A stretch of 64,000 bases of DNA from Phycisphaerales bacterium (lineage in GTDB: Bacteria; Planctomycetota; Phycisphaerae; Phycisphaerales; UBA1924): contig CANHCQ010000008.1 of assembly GCA_947459215.1 (NCBI GenBank), positions 1 to 64,000 on the forward strand, written 5' to 3'. Shown here piece after piece: positions 49,800 through 58,070 of the stretch (position 1 is the stretch's first letter; the number at the start of each line of letters is the position of its first letter). A program made the translations under genes and the position numbers. Under the pieces are notes generated by a model that saw nothing but the letters and a program-made list of their open reading frames with translations, was not told the origin of the DNA and did not search any database.

Positions 49800-50690
49800 T
49801 CAGCCTGTTTTCTCACTCGCCGCAAGTCCAATCCGGACCATGACTTGCTGCAAGTCCGACCACACCTTCGCCCGGTTCTCGGGCGTGTAGTCCCGCAGCA
49901 GATACGCAGGGTGGTAGGTCGGCATCACCGCCACCTCGACGCTTGCATGATCCTGCCCGAGTGCCTCTTCAACGGAACCGTGCAGCACGCCCTCGGCTCC
50001 GTCGAACCGTGCGGGCGTGAACTTGCCGCGCAGTCGTCCCATCGACTCCTCGCTCCGCAGGATCGTCCGCGACGCGGGCAGGCCCAGGGTCACGATCACC
50101 TCGGGCTTGATGATGCGCACCTGGTCGATCAAGTACGGCCTGCACAGCTCCGCTTCGCGGCTCGTCGGCGTCACGTTGCCGGGCGGGCGCGTCTTCAGCA
50201 CGTTGCAGATGTACACCTGCTCGCGCGACAGGCCCATCGCCACGATCATCTTCTCGAGCAGTTGTCCGGCCTTGCCCACGAACGGCCGGCCGGTGCGGTC
50301 CTCGTCGGCGCCCGGCGCTTCGCCGATGAAGACCAGCCGCGCACACGGATCGCCCTCGCCGAAGACGATCGAGTGGTGATCGGTGACAAAGTGCTGATGC
50401 GGCGCATCGGCCTCGTAACGCTCGCGCAGGGCGTCGAGCATGCGCTGCGAGATCGCGCGGTCGCGTCCGCCGGTCGCGGGGGCGAGCGCCGCGGCTTCCC
50501 GCGGCGTGGCGGCCTGCTTGCTCGCGGGTGTCACCGTGGTCACAATCAGCGGCTCGCGATCGAGCTCGGAAGGCTTGCCGCGACCGACGCTGCCACCGCC
50601 ATCGCGATTTCGGATCGGCACGACATCCACGCCGAACATCGCGGCGGTGCGGGCGCTGACAGCGGCGTAACGACGGGTCGCGTCATCCAT
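49800..50690 (-). CDS. Type-4-like uracil-DNA glycosylase without the N-terminal Fe-S cysteines
   Basis: A 296-residue DNA repair enzyme that removes uracil. Motif A is GEAPGADED (with GRPFVGKAGQLLEKMI) and motif B is HPAYLL near the C-terminus; both are typical of family 4. In that family a 4Fe-4S cluster is held by a C-x2-C pair before VVFGEG and two later Cys. Here the later pair exists (CNVLKTRPPGN and CRPYL), but the stretch before IVFGEGD reads HQHFVTDHHS, with no Cys. The cluster is therefore either lost or differently bound. Residues 1-80 are a variable extension. An ATG at 50690 is preferred over a TTG two codons earlier. Confidence 0.9.
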   Translation of the reverse strand: MDDATRRYAAVSARTAAMFGVDVVPIRNRDGGGSVGRGKPSELDREPLIVTTVTPASKQAATPREAAALAPATGGRDRAISQRMLDALRERYEADAPHQHFVTDHHSIVFGEGDPCARLVFIGEAPGADEDRTGRPFVGKAGQLLEKMIVAMGLSREQVYICNVLKTRPPGNVTPTSREAELCRPYLIDQVRIIKPEVIVTLGLPASRTILRSEESMGRLRGKFTPARFDGAEGVLHGSVEEALGQDHASVEVAVMPTYHPAYLLRDYTPENRAKVWSDLQQVMVRIGLAASEKTG

Positions 50691-50723
50691 GCCCAACGGT
50701 ACACCGGCTGCAGCCGTCCACGC

Positions 50724-52199
50724 CTACTTGGCTTCGAGCGCCTTGTCGATCGCCTGGCCCAGGTTGCTCTCGAGGTATTCCAGGGCAGCGCTTCCGCCGC
50801 CGGGCGGCGTGGGAATCTGCTGCCCGCCCCAGACCAGCCGCTGGTCCTTGCCGAAGACATAGATCGTCGGCCAGCTCTTGACCCGGTAGTTGCCGGTGAT
50901 TGTTTCGGCCTTCAGCACATTCGGGAACGCGATGCCGTTGTCGGAGAGGAATTTGCGGGGGTCGGCGGTGGGGTTCGACTCTGAGTTCAGCCCCAGGAAC
51001 GAGACGCCCTTGCCCTGGTACTTGGCGAACACCCGCTGCACCGCCGGCAGCGCGCTCTTCGCCTGTTCGCTCCAGGTGCCCCAGAAGACCATCACGGTCG
51101 TCTTGCCGGCAAAGTCCGCGAGCTTCACCGCCTTGCCGTCCACATCCTTGAGCTCGAACGCCGGCGCCATCGTGCCCGTGTTCATCAGGTTCCGATCCGA
51201 CGGCAGCAGCGGCCACTTGTACGTGGTCGGCGTCGACGGCGTCCCGCTCGGCGCCGGGGTGACGGGCGCCGCCGGCGTCTTCTCGGCGGGCTTCACGTCG
51301 GCCGGGGTTTCAGACTTGGGACTCCGAGCGCGGCGCTTGCCATCGCCGTCGGTCACCTTGTACCCGTCGGGTGTTTCGATCGTGAAACTCTTCCCGCTGA
51401 GCTCGGACTTGAGCGCGAGGCCCGTCAGGGTGAGCGTCCGCGTCGGTTCGCCCCGCTTGTCGGCCGGAAGGCTCGCGGTCGCCGGGCGGTAAATCTCGAA
51501 ACGGCGCGGAATGCCGTCGCGCTTGGCAAAGTAGATCTTGCTGGGCACGACCGCCGATTCGTGCACGATGCCGCTGGCGCTCTTGGCCTTGGGTGGGACA
51601 AACCACACGACATCGCATTCCAATCCGTCCACGGTCTGCGGCGACTCGAGCTCGGCCTTGATCGCGACATCGCAGCCGTTCAGAGGCTTGTCGCCGAAGA
51701 GCTCCCACGCGACACTGGTCGCGGCGCTGCCCTGGTTCATCGTGACGCGAACGACCTCGAGCTCCTTGGTGTCCTGGAGTCGCAAGAGCCGCCGCCGCGA
51801 GTCAACAACCGCGACCTCGGCGCCGTCGTACGAGGCTTTCACATCCAGCTCGCTCTCGCGCTTGCCACCGGTCTTGGCCTCGATCGCGAAGTTGCCCTCG
51901 ACGAGGAACTTCCACGACCCCTCCTGCTCGCCGCGCTCCGCGACGACCGCGCTCTTCACGATCGATTGGCGATTGCCATCGGGCATGACGCCGATGACCT
52001 CGGCGTTGTAGGTCATGCTCTGCACATCGTTCATGACAGCGCGTGCACGCTGCAACAGCTCGGTGACTTTGGTGTCGATCGCGGCCGGAGCCGCGGGCTT
52101 GCCGCCCGGGCCGGTTCCCTGAGCCGCGGCCGGCAAGGCTGCGACGCTTCCCGAGACAAGCACAGCGAGCAGGGCAAAGGAACAGCGAAGGTGGTTCAT
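50724..52199 (-). CDS. Exported thioredoxin-fold protein with a LolA-like N-terminal domain and no CxxC
   Basis: A 491-residue secreted protein; GGAGA precedes the ATG, and residues 1-26 form a signal peptide. The first domain (about 40-280) is built of long beta strands and recalls LolA/DUF2092 lipoprotein-carrier folds. After a Pro/Thr linker (about 300-335), residues ~345-490 form a TlpA/AhpC-type thioredoxin fold: APAFELKDVDGKAVKLADFAGKTTVMVFWGTW, then SWPTIYVFGKDQRLVW with the cis-Pro. The redox motif WCxxC is replaced by Ser377-Glu-Gln-Ala380, so it cannot do dithiol exchange. A binding or chaperone role is more likely. Confidence 0.82.
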   Translation of the reverse strand: MNHLRCSFALLAVLVSGSVAALPAAAQGTGPGGKPAAPAAIDTKVTELLQRARAVMNDVQSMTYNAEVIGVMPDGNRQSIVKSAVVAERGEQEGSWKFLVEGNFAIEAKTGGKRESELDVKASYDGAEVAVVDSRRRLLRLQDTKELEVVRVTMNQGSAATSVAWELFGDKPLNGCDVAIKAELESPQTVDGLECDVVWFVPPKAKSASGIVHESAVVPSKIYFAKRDGIPRRFEIYRPATASLPADKRGEPTRTLTLTGLALKSELSGKSFTIETPDGYKVTDGDGKRRARSPKSETPADVKPAEKTPAAPVTPAPSGTPSTPTTYKWPLLPSDRNLMNTGTMAPAFELKDVDGKAVKLADFAGKTTVMVFWGTWSEQAKSALPAVQRVFAKYQGKGVSFLGLNSESNPTADPRKFLSDNGIAFPNVLKAETITGNYRVKSWPTIYVFGKDQRLVWGGQQIPTPPGGGSAALEYLESNLGQAIDKALEAK

Positions 52200-52508
52200 G
52201 TCGATTCTCCGGATGCGGCGGTCCTGTGGAGTCGCCGCAAGTTTGCGCGGTCGGATCAAGGCTTGCGTCCGTTCATCGTGTCCCGGTGATTGTTGGTTGC
52301 AGCTTTCGACGCATGCAGAGCGGTTTCCGCGCTTCTCCATGCAGCGCCGGCCGTGCCCCGCTGGTTCGCGGCGTTTGTTTGGAAGGTGCACGGGGAGCGG
52401 ATTTTTCCTCGAATTCTCGTTCGTTTTGCGGGAGTTTTCCGCTATAGAAGCGAGGTCGTGCCACACCATTGTCGCCCCGCCCCCAAGCGGTGCACGGAAG
52501 AGGGCTGT
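52200..52508. other. Intergenic region between divergent exported-protein genes
   Basis: No gene is supported. The right part (52395-52450) is AT-richer and contains TATAGA at 52443, a fair -10 candidate for the rightward gene, but no matching -35 at 17 bases. Confidence 0.5.
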
Positions 52509-54233
52509 ATGAACAGGAACGTTCTTTTTCTCTGCGTCGCCTGGGCGACGACGCACGGGCTGTCCGCGGCTCGCGGTGACACCGCACCCATCGATGTCCT
52601 GCTCCGCTCCGGCACCCAGGCCCCCAACACCGAGAGCGGCGCTCTCTTCGCCAACTTCAGCGCGCCCGTCACCAACGACCCCGGCATCTACGCCTTCGCC
52701 GCCACCCTCTCCACCACCAGCGCCAACAAGACCGGCATCTGGATCGGCACCCCGGGCAACTGGCGGCTGCTGGTCCGCGAAGGCCAGGCCATGCCATCCA
52801 ACCTCGGCGCATTGCAGCGCGTCGATCGGGCCGCCATCGCGCTCAGCAACGGCGATGTTGTCACGTTCGCCGCCCGCGCCGGCACCGGCGCGGGCAAACT
52901 CGCCATCTTCCGCGTCACCCGAGCCGGAGCCGTGACCGTCGTCGCGTTCACCGGACAGCAAGCACCCGGATTGCCCGCCGGCGTCATCTTCCGCGATCTG
53001 GGCGAACCGGTCATCAACGCTTCCGGACAGATCGCCTTCAACGCCTCGCTGCAGGGTACCGGAATCACCGACGCCAACCAGGGCAGTGCGTGGCTCTACA
53101 GCGGCGGCATCCTCCGCACCGTTGTGAAGGGCGGCGACGGCCTCATCGTCTCCCAGCCCTCCACCACCGTCCGCGATCTGCTCTCCCCCATCCTGAACAA
53201 CAACTCCCGCCTCGCCTTCGGAGGCGTCGTGCAGGGCCCGCTCGTCAGCCCCTGGAACGACAGCGCCCGTTGGATCGCCACCAACTGGACCCCCAGCATC
53301 CAGACCTTCGGCGGCACGCTCGTCGGTATCCCCGGCGAGGGTGGTGACCAGACCACCCTTCAGATTCGCCGCGTGCTGCCCAGCATGCACCGCATGAACT
53401 CCTCGGGCACCATCGCCTTCTTCGCCGACCACGAAGATTGGCTGTCGCCCTCCAAGTTCACCCACGGCATCTGGACCACCACCACCAGCGGCATCAAGCC
53501 CGTCGCCCACAAGCGCATCCCGGTTACCGCGCTCGGCGAGCCCGTCACCTTCGCGAGCTTCTCGTCGGTTGTCATCGACGCCGTCAACCAGGTCCATTTC
53601 AAGGCCACCATCGTCGGCTCCAACGTCACGGCGCGGAATGACCACGCGTTCTTCACCGCCCGCACCAACGGCACGATCGTCCAACGCGTCCGGGGCAACG
53701 ATGCTGCCCCCGGTGTTCCGTTGCGACGCATGCGCGAGATCGCGCCCGCCGCCGCCTGCGGCCCCAACGGGGAACTCTTCCTCGTCGCCCCAATGGCCGC
53801 CGCCACCCCCGGCCTCACGTTCGAACGCGTCCTCTTCACAAGCTACCCCACCGGCGAAATGAGCAAGGTCGTCGCGACCGGCGACACCATGACCGTCGCG
53901 CCCGGCATCTCTCGCGTCGTCGCCGGCATTCCCAACTTCTGGGCCGGGACCAACCAGGACGGCCAGCCCAGCGCCATCAACGCTTCCGGCTCGTTCGTCT
54001 TCCGAATCGAGTTCTCCGACGGCACATCGGCCCTGTGCCGAAACGTGCTCCGGCCTGTCTGCCCCGGCGATTTCGATGGCAGCCGCATCGTCGACGACTT
54101 CGACTTCACCCGCTTTGCCGAATACTTCGAGTCCCTCGCTCCCGGCCCGGGCGATCTCGACCGCAACGGCGTGACCGACGATGGGGACTTTGTCATCTTC
54201 GCCGGCGCGTACTCCAAACTCACCTGCCCGTAG
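52509..54233 (+). CDS. Exported NxxGxxAF-repeat protein with GC-type dockerin end
   Basis: A 574-residue secreted protein with a signal peptide (1-22). The body (about 25-500) is a repeated beta-propeller-like array in which each unit carries an N-x2-G-x2-AF motif: INASGQIAFNA, MNSSGTIAFFA, INASGSFVF and the diverged LNNNSRLAFGG are visible. This is the pattern of the choice-of-anchor tandem-repeat proteins of Planctomycetota. Two dockerin-like loops end it (DFDGSRIVDDFDFTRFAEYFE, DLDRNGVTDDGDFVIFAGAYS), closing LTCP. AGAGGG lies just ahead of the ATG. Ligand and function are unknown. It is 20 nt from the arginase-family gene. Confidence 0.85.
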   Translation: MNRNVLFLCVAWATTHGLSAARGDTAPIDVLLRSGTQAPNTESGALFANFSAPVTNDPGIYAFAATLSTTSANKTGIWIGTPGNWRLLVREGQAMPSNLGALQRVDRAAIALSNGDVVTFAARAGTGAGKLAIFRVTRAGAVTVVAFTGQQAPGLPAGVIFRDLGEPVINASGQIAFNASLQGTGITDANQGSAWLYSGGILRTVVKGGDGLIVSQPSTTVRDLLSPILNNNSRLAFGGVVQGPLVSPWNDSARWIATNWTPSIQTFGGTLVGIPGEGGDQTTLQIRRVLPSMHRMNSSGTIAFFADHEDWLSPSKFTHGIWTTTTSGIKPVAHKRIPVTALGEPVTFASFSSVVIDAVNQVHFKATIVGSNVTARNDHAFFTARTNGTIVQRVRGNDAAPGVPLRRMREIAPAAACGPNGELFLVAPMAAATPGLTFERVLFTSYPTGEMSKVVATGDTMTVAPGISRVVAGIPNFWAGTNQDGQPSAINASGSFVFRIEFSDGTSALCRNVLRPVCPGDFDGSRIVDDFDFTRFAEYFESLAPGPGDLDRNGVTDDGDFVIFAGAYSKLTCP

Positions 54234-54253
54234 GCGTCGGATACGCTGGCGAC

Positions 54254-55177
54254 ATGATCCCCCACTGCACGCCGGTCCGCTACACGGCTCCCGATTCCCG
54301 GCTCGCCGCCCACATCCGCACCGACACGCCCGATGGCTGCACGGTCGCCATCCTCGGCATGCCCGATGACACCGGCGTGCGTCTCAACAACGGCCGCCCC
54401 GGGGCGAAGGATGGCCCCGGCGCATTCCGCGCCGCGCTCGCTCGCTACGGCGTGGCGACGCCACCGGAGTACGACCTGCCCCGCGTCTTCGACGCCGGCG
54501 ATGTCGCGCCGCCCGCCTGCACACCCGGACACGAAGCCGCCGCACTCACCGAGATGCACCGCCGCGTCAGCGAGGCCGCCGAGTCACTCGCTTCCCGCGG
54601 CATGACCGTCGTCGGCATCGGCGGCGGGCACGATCTCACCTACGCCCTCGTCCGCGGCGTCGCCCGCGCCCACGCAGGCAAGAAACTGCTCGGCCTCTAC
54701 TACGACGCACACCTCGACGTCCGCGACACCATCGGCAGCGGCATGGGCTTCCGCAGGCTGCTCGAAGAGAACATCGCCGCCAGCCTCCGCATCGTCGGCT
54801 TCTCCCCCGAAGTGAACAGCCGCGAGCACACACAGTGGTTCATCCGCAACCGCGGCTCGCTGGGTTCGACCGCCGCCCCTCGCATCGGCGGGCTGCCCGA
54901 CGACAAAAACTCCAAAGGCTTCGTCAGCGTCGATCTCGACGCCATCGACATGAGCAGCGCGCCCGGCGTCAGCGCGCCCAACCCGGCCGGCCTTGCCGCA
55001 CGCGACGTGGCGGCGGACCTGAAACAGATCGGGTTCGCGATGGAACTGGCGTGCCTCGACTTCATGGAGCTCTGCCCGCCCCACGACGAGGGTGGCCGCA
55101 CCGCACGCATCGCGGCCCACCTCTTCGTCAGTTATCTCCACGGCATCGGATTGCGCAAGCCGCTGCCGCTGGTCTGA
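54254..55177 (+). CDS. Arginase/agmatinase/formimidoylglutamase-family hydrolase
   Basis: A 307-residue binuclear-manganese ureohydrolase. Metal ligands are all present: His126 (GGGHDL), Asp151, His153 and Asp155 (DAHLD), Asp227 and Asp229 (SVDLDAID). The layout GGGHDLTYA and the late ELCPPHDEGGRTARIAAHLF are closer to formimidoylglutamase (histidine breakdown) than to classical arginase. No hut, speB or arginine genes are adjacent, so the substrate is unresolved. It follows the dockerin protein gene at 20 nt, possibly co-transcribed, and precedes the peroxidase by 120 nt. Cytoplasmic. Confidence 0.88.
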   Translation: MIPHCTPVRYTAPDSRLAAHIRTDTPDGCTVAILGMPDDTGVRLNNGRPGAKDGPGAFRAALARYGVATPPEYDLPRVFDAGDVAPPACTPGHEAAALTEMHRRVSEAAESLASRGMTVVGIGGGHDLTYALVRGVARAHAGKKLLGLYYDAHLDVRDTIGSGMGFRRLLEENIAASLRIVGFSPEVNSREHTQWFIRNRGSLGSTAAPRIGGLPDDKNSKGFVSVDLDAIDMSSAPGVSAPNPAGLAARDVAADLKQIGFAMELACLDFMELCPPHDEGGRTARIAAHLFVSYLHGIGLRKPLPLV

Positions 55178-55297
55178 GCCAGAGCAGCCGCGATGTCTTT
55201 TTGTCTCGTTCGACCGCCGAGCGTTGACGGAAATCTGCGAGATCCCGCAATAAACCGCGTTCGCGTGCGTGTTCCTCTTCACAATCAGGAGGCACAC

Positions 55298-57244
55298 ATG
55301 CACGAGATGACCTTGGCGGGGCGGGGAACTGGATCGCTGCGCAATCGCTCGATCCGCTCGCTGTCGTCTCGTTTTTCTCGGACGCTCTCCGGCGCTGTGC
55401 TGGCTCTGCCGCTGCTCGCCGGCGGCATGCTGACCCACCAGGCTCACGCGGCGCTGCCCCTGGTACCCGCGCCGCCGGAAAACCCCATCACCGAAAACAA
55501 GCGGGTGCTGGGCAAGATTCTGTTCTTTGACGAGCAGCTCTCCACCGCCAATGTCGTCTCGTGCGCCTCGTGCCACGTCAACGCCAACGCCGGTGCCGAT
55601 CCGCGGCTCGCCCGCCACCCCGGGCCCGACAACGTGCTCAACACGCCCGACGACATCCTCGGCTCCCCGGGCGTCATCAAGTCTGACGATTTCAACAACT
55701 TCGACGTGAGCGCCATCTTCGGCCTGCGCCCGCAGATCACCGACCGTGCCGCCAACTCCAACATCAACGCGATGTACGCGCCCGATCTCTTCTGGGACGG
55801 CCGCGCCCGCAGCCAGTTCATCGACCCCGAGACCGGGCAGGTCGCGATCCGGAACGGCGGCGCACTCGAATCCCAGGCCGCCGGCCCACCGGTCAACGAC
55901 ATCGAGATGGCGCACGCCAACATGAACTGGCCCGAACTCACCGAGAAGCTGGCGCGGGTCCGGGCGCTGGATCTCTCCACCAACATCCCCGCCGATGTCG
56001 CGAACGTCTTGAACACGACGCGTTCGTACCGCGAACTCTTCCGTCGCGCCTTCGGCGACCAGGCGATCACCGCCCGCCGCATCGCCTTCGCGCTGGCGAC
56101 CTACCAGCGCACGCTCGTCTCCGACCAGACCCCGTGGGACGCGTTCCAGGCCGGCAACACCAACGCGCTCACCGCCAACCAGCAGGCGGGTCTGCAGGCG
56201 TTCCTCGCCGCGGGTCCCAACACCGCGAGCTGCGCCGTCTGCCACACCCCGCCGCTGTTCGCAAACACCGTCAACAACCCCAATGTGCCTTCGATGTTCC
56301 GCAACCTGGGCCTGCGTCCCAACAACGAGGACATCGGGCGCCAGGCCGTCACCGGCGTGCCCGGCGACATCGGTCGCTTCAAGGTGCCCAGCCTGCGCAA
56401 CGCCAGCCTGAAGCGTTCCTTCATGCACAACGGCCAGTTCGCCAACATCGGCCAGGTGCTGGGCTTCTACGCCAACGCTCGCAATGTCCAGCCCCCGCCG
56501 CCCAACCGCGACCCGGTGCTCAACGGCATCGCGCTCCCGCCCAACGTCGCGGGACAGATCAACGACTTCATCAGCAACGGCCTGCTCGACCCGCGCGTGC
56601 GTGACCAGACCTTCCCCTTCGACCGCGCCACGCTCTTCACCAACCGCCCCGCCGATCAGTCCACCATCGTCCCCAACACCGGCGTCGCCGGCAGTGGCGG
56701 CGTGGTCCCCCGAGTCGTCGTGCAGGCCCCGCCCATGATCGGCAACCGCGAGTTCCGCGTCGGCCTCGACGGCGCGCTCGGCGGCAGCACCGCACGCCTG
56801 GGTGTCTCTACTCTGCCGCCCGTCAACGGCCGCATCACGCCGCAGCAACTCTTCAGCGTGCAGGACATCGAAGGCGCCGGCAACGGCGTCGGCTTCGCCA
56901 CGCTGCACTGGCCCCTGCTGCCCAGCCTGGTCAGCCCCGGACAGGTGCTGTTCGTGCAGTGGTTCGTCGACGATCCCGCCGCCGCCGGCGGTCAGGCCGC
57001 ATCGCAGGTCGGTCGTCTCCCGATCTTCTGCGGCAGCAGCGGCTGCCCGAGCGTCTGCAGCATGTCGGACTTCGATGGAAACGATCTGGTCGACGATGCG
57101 GACTTCGTGCAGTTCGCCGAGGCCTACAACGCCACCATCGTGCCCGAAGCCCGCCCGCTCTACGACCTCAACGCGGATCAGATGGTGGACGATGCGGACT
57201 TCGCACTCTTCGCCACCAATTACGACCAGATGATCTGTCCCTGA
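55298..57244 (+). CDS. Exported di-haem cytochrome c peroxidase with C-terminal GC-type dockerin
   Basis: A 648-residue secreted protein. AGGAGG is ideally placed before the ATG. The signal peptide is long (about 1-50, ending HQAHA). Residues ~60-440 are a CcpA/MauG-type di-haem peroxidase: the first haem site CASCH at 89-93, the second CAVCH at 312-316, with GKILFFDEQLS, LFWDGRARS and FKVPSLRNASLKRSFMHNGQF as family blocks. About 150 residues of beta-rich unknown sequence follow. Two dockerin-like loops close it (DFDGNDLVDDADFVQFAEAYN, DLNADQMVDDADFALFATNYD), ending MICP. The fusion suggests a redox enzyme held on an external scaffold. A terminator follows. Confidence 0.92.
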   Translation: MHEMTLAGRGTGSLRNRSIRSLSSRFSRTLSGAVLALPLLAGGMLTHQAHAALPLVPAPPENPITENKRVLGKILFFDEQLSTANVVSCASCHVNANAGADPRLARHPGPDNVLNTPDDILGSPGVIKSDDFNNFDVSAIFGLRPQITDRAANSNINAMYAPDLFWDGRARSQFIDPETGQVAIRNGGALESQAAGPPVNDIEMAHANMNWPELTEKLARVRALDLSTNIPADVANVLNTTRSYRELFRRAFGDQAITARRIAFALATYQRTLVSDQTPWDAFQAGNTNALTANQQAGLQAFLAAGPNTASCAVCHTPPLFANTVNNPNVPSMFRNLGLRPNNEDIGRQAVTGVPGDIGRFKVPSLRNASLKRSFMHNGQFANIGQVLGFYANARNVQPPPPNRDPVLNGIALPPNVAGQINDFISNGLLDPRVRDQTFPFDRATLFTNRPADQSTIVPNTGVAGSGGVVPRVVVQAPPMIGNREFRVGLDGALGGSTARLGVSTLPPVNGRITPQQLFSVQDIEGAGNGVGFATLHWPLLPSLVSPGQVLFVQWFVDDPAAAGGQAASQVGRLPIFCGSSGCPSVCSMSDFDGNDLVDDADFVQFAEAYNATIVPEARPLYDLNADQMVDDADFALFATNYDQMICP

Positions 57245-57267
57245 GTCGGCCCAACGCGTCACAAGTC

Positions 57268-57306
57268 AACAGGGGCGAAGCCATCTCGGCTTCGCCCCTG
57301 TTTCTT
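57268..57306 (+). terminator. Strong terminator after the peroxidase gene
   Basis: A 15-bp stem AACAGGGGCGAAGCC / GGCTTCGCCCCTGTT with an ATCTC loop, then TCTTTC. It lies between convergent genes and may serve both. Confidence 0.92.
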
Positions 57307-57322
57307 TCTGGTGAACGAGACT

Positions 57323-57946
57323 TCAGCGCCGACGCCGCGCCGCGAGCAGGCCGCCCAGACCCAAGAGCGCGATCGGACCGGGCGTCGGCACCTGCGTGAA
57401 GACGCGGATCTGGGCCACCTCGCCGACCGACGACAACGCCGCGAGATTGAAGTGGATGGTGTTGCCGTTGATCGAGAAGAACGAGGGCTGAAGCGTGTTG
57501 GTGCCGCGGGGGAAGTAGGTCGTGGGATAGACCGTTCCGAACGCGCCAACAAGCGGATCGGTCGCGTCGAGCGTGGTGTTGACGAACGCAACGCCGACGA
57601 TGGTGCCGTTGAAAGTGACGTTGCCCTGAGCGCTGATGACGCCGGGAATGCCCTCGAAGTGGATGAAGTGGCTGTCGTAGCTGCCGTTGAGCAGGCCGGG
57701 AATCGGGCTGCCCATGTTGCCGGGGTTGTTCGTCATGTCCACAAAAGTGTTGGTCAACGCGACGTTCTGCTGCTCGTCCCAGGCATGGGCGTTGAACCCG
57801 GTGAGCGTGCCGGCGGTGCACGACGCGGGCGGCAGCAACAGCCAGTTCGTCTGGCCGCTGACGCCGGTGATGGCGGCCGAGGCGTCGTGAGCGGCAAGGG
57901 TCGAAGCAGCGGCGACGAGCAGGAGAGCGGCGGTGCGGGTGTTCAT
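57323..57946 (-). CDS. PEP-CTERM exported protein, paralogue A
   Basis: A 207-residue secreted protein: a signal peptide (1-24, ending DASA), a beta-rich body beginning ITGVSGQTNWLLLPPASC, and a C-terminal sorting signal VPTPGPIALLGLGGLLAARRRR (Pro-x-Pro, hydrophobic run, Arg end). PEP-CTERM tails are cut by an exosortase and are linked to export into biofilm matrix. The body matches the next gene through LTGxNxxxWDE, F/WxDMTNNP, IPGxxxGxxDSHF and similar blocks, so the two are tandem duplicates. The ligand is unknown. It reads leftward with a repeat hairpin between the two. Confidence 0.85.
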   Translation of the reverse strand: MNTRTAALLLVAAASTLAAHDASAAITGVSGQTNWLLLPPASCTAGTLTGFNAHAWDEQQNVALTNTFVDMTNNPGNMGSPIPGLLNGSYDSHFIHFEGIPGVISAQGNVTFNGTIVGVAFVNTTLDATDPLVGAFGTVYPTTYFPRGTNTLQPSFFSINGNTIHFNLAALSSVGEVAQIRVFTQVPTPGPIALLGLGGLLAARRRR

Positions 57947-58023
57947 GGTGGAGTCCTGAGTGAGTGTGCGAGTGGGGAGGAGAACGGAGAATCAGGAGAA
58001 ACGCGGAGCGAGGAGTTGCGATT

Positions 58024-58050
58024 CCGAGCCGCGGGCTTCAGCCCGCGCGG
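58024..58050. repeat. GAGCCGCGGGCTTCAGCCCGCG hairpin
   Basis: Same family as 13021-13050; it lies between the two PEP-CTERM genes, about 20 bases after the stop of paralogue B. Confidence 0.8.
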
Positions 58051-58070
58051 GATGCGTGCCCAAAGTCACT

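Noticed and set aside
52200-53684. Long N-terminal extension of the thioredoxin-fold gene
   Set aside because: The added part would be antisense to the dockerin protein gene, while GGAGA and a clean signal peptide mark the start at 52199.
54584-57262. 892-residue open frame on the minus strand
   Set aside because: It is antisense to the arginase-family and peroxidase genes, both of which have full catalytic motifs and ribosome sites. The frame has no motif.
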